This document shows, one piece after another, positions 35,988-46,423 of a DNA stretch of 64,000 nt (positions are counted from its first letter, which is position 1; every line of letters starts with the position of its first letter). The position numbers and the translations under genes were made by a program. The stretch comes from Dyadobacter psychrophilus. Lineage in GTDB: Bacteria > Bacteroidota > Bacteroidia > Cytophagales > Spirosomataceae. The notes beneath the pieces are model-generated. The model was not told where the DNA came from. It saw only the letters and a program-made list of their open reading frames with translations, and searched no databases. The stretch covers positions 744,001-808,000 of the forward strand of contig NZ_FUZA01000001.1 of the NCBI RefSeq assembly GCF_900167945.1. The letters are read 5' to 3'.

Positions 35988-36514
35988 ATGACAACTCCTA
36001 TTTTTCAGGAAGTACAGGATGATCTTCGCGTCAAACTGGAAAACTTCACCAAACGATTAAACAACCCTCCGAAGCCGGAAGAACTTCAAAAGACGCCCAA
36101 TGGCAAGGCCTGGCACTAACCCATCTCTTTTGTCGAAATGTCGCTGGACGAGATGTTTTTGGTCTATGGAGCACTGAGAACTTCCGCTGGTCAGCCCTTC
36201 AAAACGAGGTTCAAGGATCGATTGACCTGGTTGTGCTTGAACCGGTTACAGGCTTTACAATTCGTCGCACAGGATCGGCCAGCATTCAGATCATGGTGGA
36301 CGCTGTACCCGAAGAATTGAAGCACGAGAAAAACTGCTGGTCGATCGATGTCGGCAACAAAAAGCCGAATGCCCTTTATCAGGGATTTCCGAAGCTGAAA
36401 GCTGAATGTATCAAAATACAGCTCTTTCCCTTGGCAAATCGTTTGGCCGTGATATCAACCGGAAAATTGCCGACGAATAGAAATACCAACCAAAGCATTA
36501 AAGATCAGATTTAG
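35988..36514 (+). pseudogene. Broken phage single-strand-annealing-like protein
   Basis: An ATG at 35988 opens MTTPIFQEVQDDLRVKLENF and meets a TAA after GKAWH. The text resumes as PISFVEMSLDEMF, then one base out of phase as GLWSTENFRWSALQNEVQGS and IRRTGSASIQIMVDAVPEE, and again out of phase as ALSLGKSFGRDINRKIADE. Stitched together it is about 175 residues of a conserved Bacteroidota phage protein. The SLGKSFGRDINRK end resembles Rad52/Sak-type annealing proteins. At least two breaks are one-base losses in T or A runs. The family call is an inference from pattern. Confidence 0.55.
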
Positions 36515-36619
36515 AAAAAGGGTTTAGCAATGTGCCGCCCGACATACCAATTCGAGCCCCGTCTCGCGGGTTACTTTGAGACAGTTTAAAACCATAACAG
36601 ATTCGAACCTATACCAAAA

Positions 36620-36841
36620 TTGTCAAGGCTAAATGCTCACAGTTTTAATAGCTGGGACTTTGTGGAAACCTCTGAAATGACCCCTTATTTCAGTAATGTT
36701 AGCACTAAAAGACCGACAAAGGCCCATGTTATAAATCCTCGAACTGGTAAGGCATATTGCGGTTTTGACCATCCTTTTGCAGAATATGCTTTGAGCCTGA
36801 AACAGTCAGAATGGTTGCCGATATGTGCGCAAAGTGTTTGA
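36620..36841 (+). pseudogene. Short phage-type ORF remnant
   Basis: An open stretch of 73 codons contains NPRTGKAYCGFDHPFAEYAL and SEWLPICAQSV, with a Cys arrangement that could have bound zinc. There is no ATG, only a TTG at 36620. I do not recognise it. It is flanked by broken phage-like genes and is probably a relic. Confidence 0.3.
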
Positions 36842-36854
36842 GCTCATGCCCTCA

Positions 36855-37073
36855 TTGAAAACAGTTAAAATTTGACAGAGCCAAACCAATTAACATAGAT
36901 ATCAGAATTGAGTGCAGTGATTATTATGAAATGTTGACGCACTTATCTGTTATACGCTCAGAAATTAAAGAAAGCGTAACCAAATTGAGGTCGAGTCAGA
37001 CGAGCTTACAGCCATTAAAATTGAGGACTCAAATTGCTACGGGTATCACTCGGTAGAAATTACTAATTTTTAA
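36855..37073 (+). pseudogene. Frameshifted small phage-type ORF
   Basis: One frame reads KFDRAKPINIDIRIECSDYY then EMLTHLSVIRSEIKESVTK, and a one-base shift continues it as IEVESDELTAIKIEDSNCYG ending HSVEITNF. The two parts make a small acidic protein of a kind common in phages, with no function I can name. Confidence 0.35.
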
Positions 37074-37107
37074 CAGCATTGAACCCATGTGGTCTGTGGT
37101 TAATAGC

Positions 37108-37382
37108 TTAATGTCGAGCCTTTCTACTGTAATGAATAAGAGTATCATTTTTAAAAATCAAAAGCAAATGTTCATCTCCGTAGCTGATCCAATTGTGAGG
37201 AAAGCGCAAAATGAGAGTGTCAGAGGTAAGGTCAATAGATTTGGACATGCTCTCTGGCAAGACTTCGCGAAAGACCTGATTTTTTGTAAGTCCAGTTGTC
37301 AACGATCTGTTATTTAGACAAAGTAGGCAACGGCAACGGCTAAGACAGTCAAAATGACTGCGGGTAAAATAATTTTCTTCAT
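37108..37382 (-). pseudogene. Frameshifted small exported or membrane protein
   Basis: Leftwards from an ATG at 37382, a signal or membrane segment (MKKIILPAVILTVLAVAVAY) ends at a TAA. One base out of phase it continues LNNRSLTTGLTKNQVFREVL to LLLIFKNDTLIHYSRKARH. The joined product would be about 92 residues. Unknown family. Confidence 0.38.
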
Positions 37383-37760
37383 GAGGGAGTTTACGGTCTT
37401 GCAAAATAATAATCATAGCAACATAATACAATAATTCACCTATTTAGTATTATTTATCCCTTAACTATTGCGTGTAAGTAAATCCGCAGTTAACTCAATA
37501 CTTAACTAAGGCAAGTTTTTATTTCCAGCGGCACTCAAATATTCCACCCTATCTAGGAAATTGATATTTCCCCGGCTAGTGCGACAACACAACTCGATAA
37601 TAATCTTTGACATGCTCGAACAAATATGATCATCACATTTCGAACCCTTTTCGCCTGCGCCCAATTGGCCGGGCTCGCGCTGACAATTATTATAATGCAG
37701 CTCTTTCTGCTCTGATATCACACGCTCAAAGCATTCAATTTCAGACTCTAAATCATATCT

Positions 37761-38156
37761 ATGGCTACCTGGTATCTCTGCAAAATCCGCTATCAAAACG
37801 AGACGAAGCGGGCTCTCTGCAAACAGTCAATGAAGTGTATTTGATCGATTCGGTCTCGTTCACCGAAGCAGAAGCGAAATGTTGCAAGCTCATTGACCGA
37901 TGCAGGTGAATTTCAGTTGAAAGCATCACCCGCATGCACCTTGCTGATCGGTTCAACTACCAAGAATGCGAACAATGGTTCAAAGCAAAGGTGATTTACT
38001 TCTCTGTTGACAAAAAAAGCGGCAAGGAAAAGAAAATCGTTAATTACATGCTGGTCAATGCCGATGGAATTCAATAGCCCATCGACCGTATAAACGAACA
38101 AATGAAAGGCTTCCTGATTCCGTACGAAATGACCCCCAATCTTACTTTTATAAGTT
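37761..38156 (+). pseudogene. Broken DUF4494 protein
   Basis: The ATG at 37761 opens MATWYLCKIRYQNE. After a one-base shift the frame reads GSLQTVNEVYLIDSVSFTEA, and after another it reads CEQWFKAKVIYFSVDKKSGK then EKKIVNYMLVNADGIQ. A TAG follows and the end is FLIPYEMTPNLTF. This order matches DUF4494, a protein of Bacteroidota phages and integrative elements of unknown role. At least two frameshifts and one stop make it non-functional. It strengthens the prophage-relic reading of the region. Confidence 0.62.
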
Positions 38157-38972
38157 AACGTTATACAAAATCAAAGAAGCCTAGGAAAGATCCATCCAAT
38201 CAGATGGAGCCCTATTTCACACGACACATGCTTAGCTGACGCTTACACCTGTAATCGATCAGCATGGTAGCCTTTTTAATCCGATTACACCCGTGGTTTT
38301 TTTCTTGACTAACCCAACGAAAAAAGCCGGCACCAAAAGCACCGGCTTTACAACTACAATACAAATCTTTTACCAGTGGGTCATTCATTCTCACATGATT
38401 TCTGAGCATGTAAGGATTGGTCTGATTGCCGAAAGATATAATCCGCATTTCAAAAAATCAATAGAATAATAATATAAGAATAAAAATATGGACAATTCAA
38501 CTAGCGGCGACATTACCAAGAGGTGGAGGTCGTGTATGAATACGGCGCAATGAGCAGCAAGTTTAAGCTGAAAGCAAAGCACAAGAACGGCCTACGCAAC
38601 AATGGTGCTTCATTATGACCGGTCTGCGCACCTGATGGTAATTTATTCCCATCAAAGTATAAAAGAGGATAGATGGGCAAATATTACGGGCCGAATTTCG
38701 GAGCGCCTAGACGCGATTTTCGGAGGTCCGCACGCTTTCGACAAATAAGTTGATGTGCACATCGAGGATATCAGGACTTGCTACAAATCCATTGAAAGAT
38801 TAGTATGAAGCCATTTCCGGAATCCCAGTAGTTGATTGGTGAAAATTTATTAGCCTAAATTGAGCAATGATCACATTGCTGTGGGGAAAAGTCCTATTTG
38901 CTCCAATAATCGAAGTAAATCACAAGGATCCTCTGTTCTCCGTTTTGAGTACAAGTGAACAAACGAATTTTG
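38157..38972. other. Gene-poor stretch with relic codons
   Basis: No intact gene is visible in 816 bases. Short coding-like scraps occur (YQEVEVVYEYGAMSSKFKLK near 38510, RLDAIFGGPHAFDK near 38710), consistent with further decayed phage genes. The only strong signal is the hairpin at 38323-38349. Confidence 0.5.
38323..38349 (-). terminator. Terminator-like hairpin reading leftward
   Basis: AAAGCCGG (38323-38330) pairs with CCGGCTTT (38342-38349). On the minus strand the stem is followed by a run of T, the layout of a rho-independent terminator. No intact gene is left to use it. Confidence 0.5.
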
Positions 38973-40777
38973 TTATTCACTAACTACTATTTTGTGTGAC
39001 AAGACCTTCCCATTCACATGTTTTAATTTTATGATGTACACTCCTTGGGCAAGGCTCTTAATCTCAACTATTCCATTGCCCTGTGAAAATGATTTGGAAT
39101 GATAAAGCGGGCGGCCATTCAGGTCACTTATGATCAGTTCCTTTACATTAGCATAATCCCTAATACTGATTTTGTCCTCGGAAGGATTGGGATATATAAA
39201 AACATCTGGTGAATTACCATCAAATTCGATAATGACAATATGGCTGTATGCAAAAATTCCATCCTTATCAACCATACGCAGCCTATACAGATTCTCTCCT
39301 CTATCAGGTGTGCAGTCAGCATATCGGTAATCCCTTAAAACCCTACTTTCGTTGTAAGCTTTTACCATTCCAATCTTGTTCCAGGTTCTGCCATTATGAC
39401 TGCGTTCAATTTCAAAGCGGTTACTATTGGTTTCATCAGTAGTAGACCATTTTAAGTGGGCGGTCTGCCCTTCTTTCGACACTTCAAATTTAACCAAGGT
39501 AACTGACAGCGGAACGTTGTATTCGTACGCACCCATATTCACAGTTCCTTCAATAATGCGTTCCTGACCGTCCAGGTCCGTGATCACACCAGATTTGCTC
39601 CCTTGTTAATGCAAGGGCTTGTTGCTTTGAGCCTGTAATTTCCGCTTGCCGTCGGCCCAAAGTTGCCAGTCAACGGAATTTCGAATCGAGGGTCGACAGT
39701 TCCATCTAAATTCTGGTTTCCACCACCGATAAATCCTTGGACGAGGCTGTGATTGAATATAAATACAGGGGCAGGGTACCAGGAATCAATTGAACTTATA
39801 TCAATCGTCTGTCCCCTTAATGAGATGTTATTAGCAATGATACAAATGTTCGCAGTGAGCTTAATAGAATATGCAAGGGCAAAGGCAACACCTCTATCCG
39901 CTATTTCCAACAATGGTAACATTGTTGAATTCTGCACTACCTGCATAATAGCTATTGAATGCTTGAGCCCAAGCTCCACCCTCATAACTATAATTTCCCT
40001 GCATGAGAACATTTGTAAAAACGGAATTCCCACCCATGCTAAAAAATGCTCCTCCCGTGCCTCGAGGTGAAGTATTGTTATTATTGATAAAAGCTACGTT
40101 TAAAAACTCAGGGCCCCATCGTTAAAAAACGCCGCACCATAACCTGTAAAGTAGGTGTTTCCAATAACGGCGAGTCCAATAACATTGCCTGTAAAAACCG
40201 TATTGCGAATCGTAGGGCTACCTCCGAGATTGCACCATCCCGCCCCTTGAGTTTCAAAGATGATAACATTATTAACGTACATACCATTTCCGACATCACC
40301 AAATCCGTCAATTATATTAAATCCATCCACTAAAAAATCCCTAGTTATTGCTGTCCCGACAGTAATAACCACATGGTAAACATTATCGGATAAAACACCT
40401 GCTTCGCCAATGTTCCCACTGAGCGTTGTTTTATAGACAACTGGGTTTCTTTCTATAAATGTCGGATTGCCACTGGAAGCAAAACCACCAAAAACCTGAA
40501 TATTTCTAGTGAAAGTAAAGGCATTGTTTCGGTTTGTTGCATCGAGAGTATTAAGGTCATCCGCTGGACGGCTGGGGACATACGTGCCTTCGGCAACATA
40601 AATAGTGTCCAGCACAAGGCTCGACGATTGGTTTATCATCAATTGGAGGTCTCCCGATGCATTGGCCCAGCTGTCACCGGTTTGTAGGCCGCCGCCGCCG
40701 ACTCTGACGTAGCGTATGACAGCAAAACAGTTTAAATGCCTTGATAAGACGAGAAAGATGAGTATAAGTTGCTTCAT
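38973..40777 (-). pseudogene. Broken beta-helix protein with T9SS sorting domain
   Basis: Several frames together encode an exported right-handed beta-helix protein of about 600 residues. The start at 40777 gives a signal peptide (MKQLILIFLVLSRHLNCFA), then YVRVGGGGLQTGDSWANA. A second frame holds SMGGNSVFTNVLMQGNYSYE and a third NYRLKATSPCINKGANLV. The last part gives VNMGAYEYNVPLSVTLVKFE, then a fibronectin-like region and a type IX secretion sorting tail (FIYPNPSEDKISI to GVYIIKLKHVNGKVLSHKIV). At least three frame changes separate the pieces. When intact it would have been a surface or secreted protein. Confidence 0.7.
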
Positions 40778-40938
40778 GGGAAAGATTGATATGTCAAATA
40801 AGGAATAACTCACCCGAATTGAGGGTATTGGGAGTAAATAATCAGCGTACTATTTAATACACAAAGCAGCTAACCTGTTAATCTAGTGTAAAAACGACCT
40901 CTTTATAATCTTCCGATAGATTCGCAAAATCATCTCAT

Positions 40939-41568
40939 TTACATTTGGATCGAATAACTATATAAGATTGGGATGGTATCATAAAACTTAATTGAGATCT
41001 TATCTCCTGATTTGAAGCCCATAGCCTTATACTGCCGTTCATAATAGCCTAATCCTCCTGATCCTTTTTTCATGAAACAGGCTACATAATTTTGAGGTGA
41101 GTTGGTGCAGCATGTCCGATTAATGCGACGAAGTATTGATCAGGAAGAATTCCATAACCGCGGCCCCCAATGGCATCGTCCCCTACCGTAAAAATCACCG
41201 CTTTTAAGACAACTTGAGTCGTCTTTTTGTACAGCGGTATGACATCGCTGTACGGCACGGTAGCAAGGCTACTCCAACATGAGGAGTTCTCAAAATTTTG
41301 TATGTGGAAAAGCCCTCCTTGGATAGTATGATATCGTATGTTCCGGCAGGCACGTCCTTGAATGACCAATCGCCATCTTTGTCAGTCAATGTCTCTCTCG
41401 TAGCATCGCCACCCTCCAATCGAACCTTAACATTGGACGGATAGCCAGCGGCAGATGCATACTCATCAAATACGGCAACATTTCCTTTCGCTATGGGAGG
41501 AATGTGGTCGGCCGCGCAACTATAAAGGAAAATGCAAAAGGATAAGGCAGATAGAATTTGTGTTTCAT
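40939..41568 (-). pseudogene. Frameshifted lipoprotein with carboxypeptidase-regulatory-like domain
   Basis: Adding one A after the ATG at 41568 gives MKTQILSALSFCIFLYSCAA, a lipoprotein signal with Cys at the lipobox. It continues as IPPIAKGNVAVFDEYASAAG and a beta-sandwich (TLTDKDGDWSFKDVPAGTYD) of the carboxypeptidase-regulatory type. Further one-base shifts join ATVPYSDVIPLYKKTTQVVL and a terminal YVACFMKKGSGGLGYYERQY. Three breaks, at least two in A runs, make it a pseudogene of about 205 residues. Role unknown. Confidence 0.55.
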
Positions 41569-41699
41569 TTTAATAAGATTGAGTGACGTATAAATATAGT
41601 TACAAAAAAGCTTTCCTAATAAAAAAGAGCAGCCGAAGGGGACTACTCTTTACGCACCATATACACTGACTCTATTTATTTCCGTCCCACATACAAGAT

Positions 41700-42103
41700 C
41701 TACCTTATGTTTTTCGCTGAAAATGAACCATGAACCCAATCCGGATTCCGCTGGTCGCCATACGCTCAAATAAGCTGGTCAAAGGGAAGCTTCACATTCG
41801 TAATTGTCTCCAATAACTGACGGTTTTCCATTTGACCAATTGATTGCAAATCTGCCGCTTCGCCGGTTAAATGCTGGCTATCCGCACACTCCCACAGCCG
41901 TATTAGGCCGCAAGCAACGATATCCAGGGCTGACAAATGTCGGCATCTTGATATACTCCTGAGCGGCTGTAAAATGTTTGTGCAAAGTCCTTGCAAATTG
42001 CTAACGATTTCAGCACCAGGATTAAATTGTTCCTTGAAGCCTCACGGCTGGCCGTCGATGATCTGATCATCTCTTCCAGCGTAAAGTTCCTTGTGAGCTT
42101 CAT
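41700..42103 (-). pseudogene. Broken phage-type M15 peptidase (endolysin-like)
   Basis: The ATG at 42103 begins MKLTRNFTLEEMIRSSTASR, the standard start of the Bacteroidota peptidase M15 family. Another frame supplies LQGLCTNILQPLR, then SQHLTGEAADLQSIGQMENR with the His and Asp of the zinc site. After PFDQLI a TGA stands where Trp is expected, followed by AYGDQRNPDWVH with the last zinc His. These enzymes cleave peptidoglycan cross-links or stem peptides and often serve as lysins. Frameshifts and a nonsense codon show inactivation. Confidence 0.66.
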
Positions 42104-42267
42104 GATCAGGGAAGCTTTGTTTCTTCTTCCTCTTTGGCAAACGATAACAGATCTTTAATCGCCTGACTGCAGGGATTTCCGGAATGGGGCGCTGAACCAG
42201 GCAGGGAGCGGCTTTGGTAGTATCTAATCAATCAGTTCACAGCTCTTGACAAAATAATAGGTAAACA

Positions 42268-42610
42268 TCACGCCGTACCCTGGAAAATGAAATACAAAGG
42301 CATGCCCGGCACCGGGTTGGCGCCTGCAACTGCCTGCGTTACGATCTTGAAGACAACGGCAATAATGATGGATGCTATGTAGCCCGAAAGGACAACCGAC
42401 ACCATCACAACAAACTGCTCAATTGTTTTCCTTACAAATATTTCCGCTTTGGCTTTTATAATGCTTCACCGGTCCGAGAAATGTCATGGTAGTAAGGCAG
42501 ATAGCAGTTGCAACCAGCAGATCGATCGTCAAATCTTTGCGGTAATTGAAGACCTGTATGAACCCCACAGTCGAAGAAGAGAGCAAAGGGAATGCGGGAT
42601 TTGTGACCAT
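42268..42610 (-). pseudogene. Broken holin-like small membrane protein
   Basis: The first frame gives MVTNPAFPLLSSSTVGFIQV and a membrane segment (TIDLLVATAICLTTMTFLG). One base out of phase the text continues KAKAEIFVRKTIEQFVVMVS and a second membrane segment, ending PVPGMPLYFIFQGTA. The joined product of about 113 residues has two or three membrane spans. Next to an M15 lysin relic it resembles a holin in context only. Confidence 0.45.
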
Positions 42611-42968
42611 TCATTTGATTGTCAAACTGATAGAGGCGAGCATTGACGTAAGATTAAAATGCTCGAAAAGTTTCATTTGCTTGAAGGCTGTCAGCGCCGA
42701 GAGCTCGCTTCCATAAGATCGCGTGTGACCTTTCCCGGCCAGCAGAATCAGGATTGAGAAAATGAGTGTAGCTATCTTCATACGGCTTATGACATTGATC
42801 GGAGGTAGCAGATCTTTCTTTGCAAGGCTTTTGTAATAGGCCAAGCTGTCAATAACCCACGCGCTCGTTTCGACCGTTTCGCGGTTATAAGTCTTTGATA
42901 ACCAGATGACGCCAAGGATCGATACGGTGATGGTGAATGAGAAAAGCCACGTGGATGCACTTTTTCAT
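42611..42968 (-). pseudogene. Frameshifted membrane protein relic
   Basis: From an ATG at 42968, adding one A to the following A run gives MKKSASTWLFSFTITVSILG and a membrane segment, then DSLAYYKSLAKKDLLPPINV, a second hydrophobic stretch (MKIATLIFSILILLAGKG) and an end at 42611. The second half might be a separate small ORF with its own Met. I do not recognise it. Confidence 0.35.
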
Positions 42969-43061
42969 ATTTTCTTGATCACGGTTTGATGTCTATACCC
43001 GACCAAGGTTGTAGACAGTTCCATTGTAACGGATCCTGACATTGTGTTCGTAGTTGTGAAC

Positions 43062-43280
43062 CTACAGATGATCATTCTGATAAATCAACACAGCTCCTTC
43101 CGTCCCTTCACCGACTATGCTAATTGCATTCTTTTGCTCAGAAGCATCGCGCACGTTGAACGAGTTGAAGTTTGGCGGGCCAAATCCGTTTAGGTGATGT
43201 TTGGTCGTACCTAGCTTAACAATGAAGCTACCGAGCGAACTACACAAGTATTGCTTGATTGAGTAGACATCATGAGGCAA
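43062..43280 (-). pseudogene. Phage-type protein fragment
   Basis: An open frame contains FGPPNFNSFNVRDASEQKN then GEGTEGAVLIYQNDHL, and beyond its stop another frame reads VHNYEHNVRIRYNGTVYNLG. This looks like a tail or structural protein fragment, but the family is not recognised. Confidence 0.25.
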
Positions 43281-44714
43281 CCGGATATTTTGAAATCCTT
43301 AGAAAGAATCGCATGCGAGTACGATTTGCGTTGATGGATAGGTACTATAATTACTAACCGGCATTCACCGTATTCTTAATTTTGGATACCAAATTTTCTA
43401 TGGTATCCAAAACGGTTCGTGCGACATTTCATATAGAAATAGTTGCTAAACCTTCATTGCAGCTCAAAAAGAAAGCCCGCTGGCGGACGGACTGCTCAAT
43501 TTCAATGGTTTTAACATTTCCTGCAGAAGAAAGAGAGGGATTCGAACGATTAACTTAATGGGTTGAAAGTCAATGAAATATAGAATTCTCTTAAATGCGT
43601 TCCATGATGCGCGAACCAAACAAATCCCGGTTGACACTGTTTTTGCAACTAGCTGAATATCAACAAATAAAAATTCTTGCTTCTGTAAATTTAGCTCTAT
43701 GTTTTTGACTTCAAAAGGACAATGCGTAAATCATGGAAATTTGTTTAAAAGATGTCGCTGATTTGATATTCGAGGTAGCATCAGATTTTAACTGGCGCAC
43801 TGCCATATTCTTCCACATGAATGCGAAGCAAAAAAATCGTATGATAGACTGAAACCAAAGTCTGTAAGTACAGATCGCATTGCTTCTGATTCCATTTAAC
43901 ATGAAACTACTGGGTAAAGCTAGCCATTCGGAATAAGCATTCCACTTAATAGGAACATCATCTCACGGTTTGTCATTGAACGTGGAATACCGAATAATAA
44001 GTTTATTTCTAATTAATGATTTACCCTTTGTCAGTATTATTTTTTTATCGACATTTAAAACAAGTAAACCTTACTCACCAACATCCCGCAAATAACGATG
44101 AAAAATACTCTACGGCCTTGTGTAACACGTTCTTTTAAGTGTCCCCAGAACAAGAAATGCTCTCTTACTTATAATTCAAAGATTACCTAATACGAGCGGC
44201 TAATTCCAAATAGCCTCTAATTCCTTGCTAATAAAAGTTGAGTAATGCCATCGGCAACGGCAGAGCTTTACCTACCTAAGAATATTTGACTGTCGTATTT
44301 AGGGCCTGTAAGCCAGAACACAGAAGACTGAAACCTTCGAGATCTGCTTAATATCTAAATATCGGTACTGTTTTACGGGGAATCTGCTCACCGATCATTG
44401 GATTGTTATTCTACAGTAAGTAACACATTGTGTTGAACAGTTGTGTAGAAAGTCAGCAAAAAAAGATCTCACAACGCGGAACACGCAAAATAATTTTTTA
44501 AATATATTTTAATACCCACCTACACTTGCATTTTTTCTAATTTTAAAAATGATTATTAGACCCTTGGAATGCCGGTTGAGTAATATCCATTCTGGGGATC
44601 ATTCTTGTAAATTTATTACCAGTGAACTATTCTTCGTAGTGACCCGAACAATTTTTGCTATTTGGCACCAAGCCAATAATTCCAGTTTCCGACACAATTA
44701 CCCCATCAAACAAC
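43281..44714. other. AT-rich stretch without genes
   Basis: I see no supportable coding region in about 1.4 kb. It holds a 9-bp inverted repeat at 43382-43410 and a fragment resembling a tRNA 3' end at 43531-43547. The base composition becomes clearly more AT-rich here and stays so to about 57.6 kb. Confidence 0.55.
43382..43410 (+). repeat. Perfect 9-bp inverted repeat at the right edge of the decayed element
   Basis: TTGGATACC (43382-43390) is followed after 11 bases by GGTATCCAA (43402-43410). The same word occurs near the left edge of the relic block at 34628-34639. It may mark an operator or an element end. Confidence 0.45.
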
Positions 44715-46400
44715 ATGGAGCAATCTAAGAAATATCTAATGCAACTATTTATGTTTTCAAGATTAAGATCAGTTTCTAAGCTATGCTTTCTCTTCTATCT
44801 AACTTTTACCTGTTCTAACCCGTCAATGGCGCAAATAGAACTAACGCTTGGTGGGGAGAAAGTCAAGCTTAATAAAGCCACAGATAAGGCAGGGTTAATT
44901 TTCAAGGACAAGGACATATCAATTATATCCGAATTAGGTAGTAAAGGGATTCAACGTGATCTTGAAGTGAGTAATGAATCGAAAAATGAAAGTAGCGGTG
45001 AATATGCACTATTTAAATTGGGCGGGAATTCGAAGAAAAGAAGATTTAAACGTACTGTTAAGGATTACAATAAACGGAATCTTGGAGAAGTTCAAATAGC
45101 AACAGTGTATGAATACGATAATTCACAAAATATATTGACTGGAGAATTCATAATCAAATTTAAGAAAAATGTAACGTCGGAGACGATTACTAAATACTTG
45201 AAGGATCACAATATGATAGTAGTTCAAGTCTATGAATCCTCTGATAGTCACTTTGTAATTCGTTTCAGTAATTTGACTCCAGACCAGGCAATAGAACAAA
45301 TCAACAATTTTCAAGATGAATTTATTCAATACATTGAACCAAATTTTGTTCAAATAGTCGACAATAAATTATCTATGAGTCAGAGTAAAAATAGTAATAA
45401 CATAAAAGGCCCAAATTCCACAAACATCCAAAGCCCAAACGACCCTCTTTTAAGTTCCCAATGGTTTCATTACAACAATGGACAACCCCGTGGAAAAGAG
45501 TTTGCCGATATTAAGACAATATCAGCGTGGAATGTCTCTCGTGGTGATGCGAGAATTGTAATCGCTATTCTTGATGAAGGTGTAGATACTAAACACCCTG
45601 ACCTAAAGGACAAAATAGTAAATGCCTATGATGCGGTTGAGCAAGACTTCTCGCAAGACCCCCAACCAGAAGCCGGGCATGGTACCGCCTGTGCCGGGAT
45701 TGCTGGCGCTTCTACGGACAATATTCTTGGAGTTTCTGGAATTGCATGGAATTGCAAAATAATGCCAGTCAGAATTGCGAAAGTCAATCAGGAAAGGAAA
45801 TGGATTACAAGCACGAGTACAATCGCAAGAGGCATAAGGTATGCCGCGGAGAGGGGCGCGAGAGTAATAAATTGTAGTTGGCGGTATGCAATACCAAGTT
45901 GGCATATAAACGATGCAATAGATTTTGCGATTAGCAAAAATGCAGTCATGGTTTTCGCTGCTGGAAATGAAAATCGATCCGTGAATTATCCAGCAAAGCT
46001 GTCAAAAACAAAGAGTGTTGTTGCCGTAGGTGCTACTAATGAATGGGATGAATTTAAATCCCCTTCAAGTATGGACAATGAAAGATGGGGTTCAAATTTT
46101 GGGCCCGAGATCACACTAACGGCTCCGGGTGTTCACATTTGTACAACAGACAATTCTGGAATTGGGAATGGATACGACAAAAATTCCGACTACATTTTTG
46201 ATTTCAATGGTACATCGGCATCAGCACCTATGGTCTCCGGTGCAGTAGCTATTTTACTGTCAATTAGGCCGGATCTGACCCCATCTCAGGTTATTCGATT
46301 GCTGGTAAACAGTTGTGATGACAAAGGAACTCCTAATTTTGATGACTATTATGGCCATGGGAGGTTGAATATTCTCTCCTTACTGACAAACCCTTTCTAA
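44715..46400 (+). CDS. Secreted subtilisin-like (S8) serine protease
   Basis: The product is 561 residues from the chosen ATG. It has a signal peptide (FLFYLTFTCSNPSMAQ), a propeptide-like region of about 200 residues (with FIIKFKKNVTSETITKYLK and QYIEPNFVQIV, an inhibitor-I9-like pattern) and an S8 domain. The catalytic residues are Asp287 in AILDEGVD, His322 in GHGTACAG and Ser501 in NGTSASAPMVSG, with Asn in FAAGNEN. It should be active once secreted. It starts a three-gene operon with two unknown exported proteins (gaps of 23 and 5 bases). There is no sorting tail. The upstream frame to 44655 has no signal character. Confidence 0.9.
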   Translation: MEQSKKYLMQLFMFSRLRSVSKLCFLFYLTFTCSNPSMAQIELTLGGEKVKLNKATDKAGLIFKDKDISIISELGSKGIQRDLEVSNESKNESSGEYALFKLGGNSKKRRFKRTVKDYNKRNLGEVQIATVYEYDNSQNILTGEFIIKFKKNVTSETITKYLKDHNMIVVQVYESSDSHFVIRFSNLTPDQAIEQINNFQDEFIQYIEPNFVQIVDNKLSMSQSKNSNNIKGPNSTNIQSPNDPLLSSQWFHYNNGQPRGKEFADIKTISAWNVSRGDARIVIAILDEGVDTKHPDLKDKIVNAYDAVEQDFSQDPQPEAGHGTACAGIAGASTDNILGVSGIAWNCKIMPVRIAKVNQERKWITSTSTIARGIRYAAERGARVINCSWRYAIPSWHINDAIDFAISKNAVMVFAAGNENRSVNYPAKLSKTKSVVAVGATNEWDEFKSPSSMDNERWGSNFGPEITLTAPGVHICTTDNSGIGNGYDKNSDYIFDFNGTSASAPMVSGAVAILLSIRPDLTPSQVIRLLVNSCDDKGTPNFDDYYGHGRLNILSLLTNPF

Positions 46401-46423
46401 AACCTAAAAACTCAGCAAATTCT

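Noticed and set aside
36138..36320. ORF MSLDEMFLVYGALRT... as an independent gene
   Set aside because: Better explained as part of the frameshifted annealing-like relic beginning at 35988.
37506..37796. Leftward 96-codon frame
   Set aside because: Antisense to the start of the DUF4494 relic and without family character.
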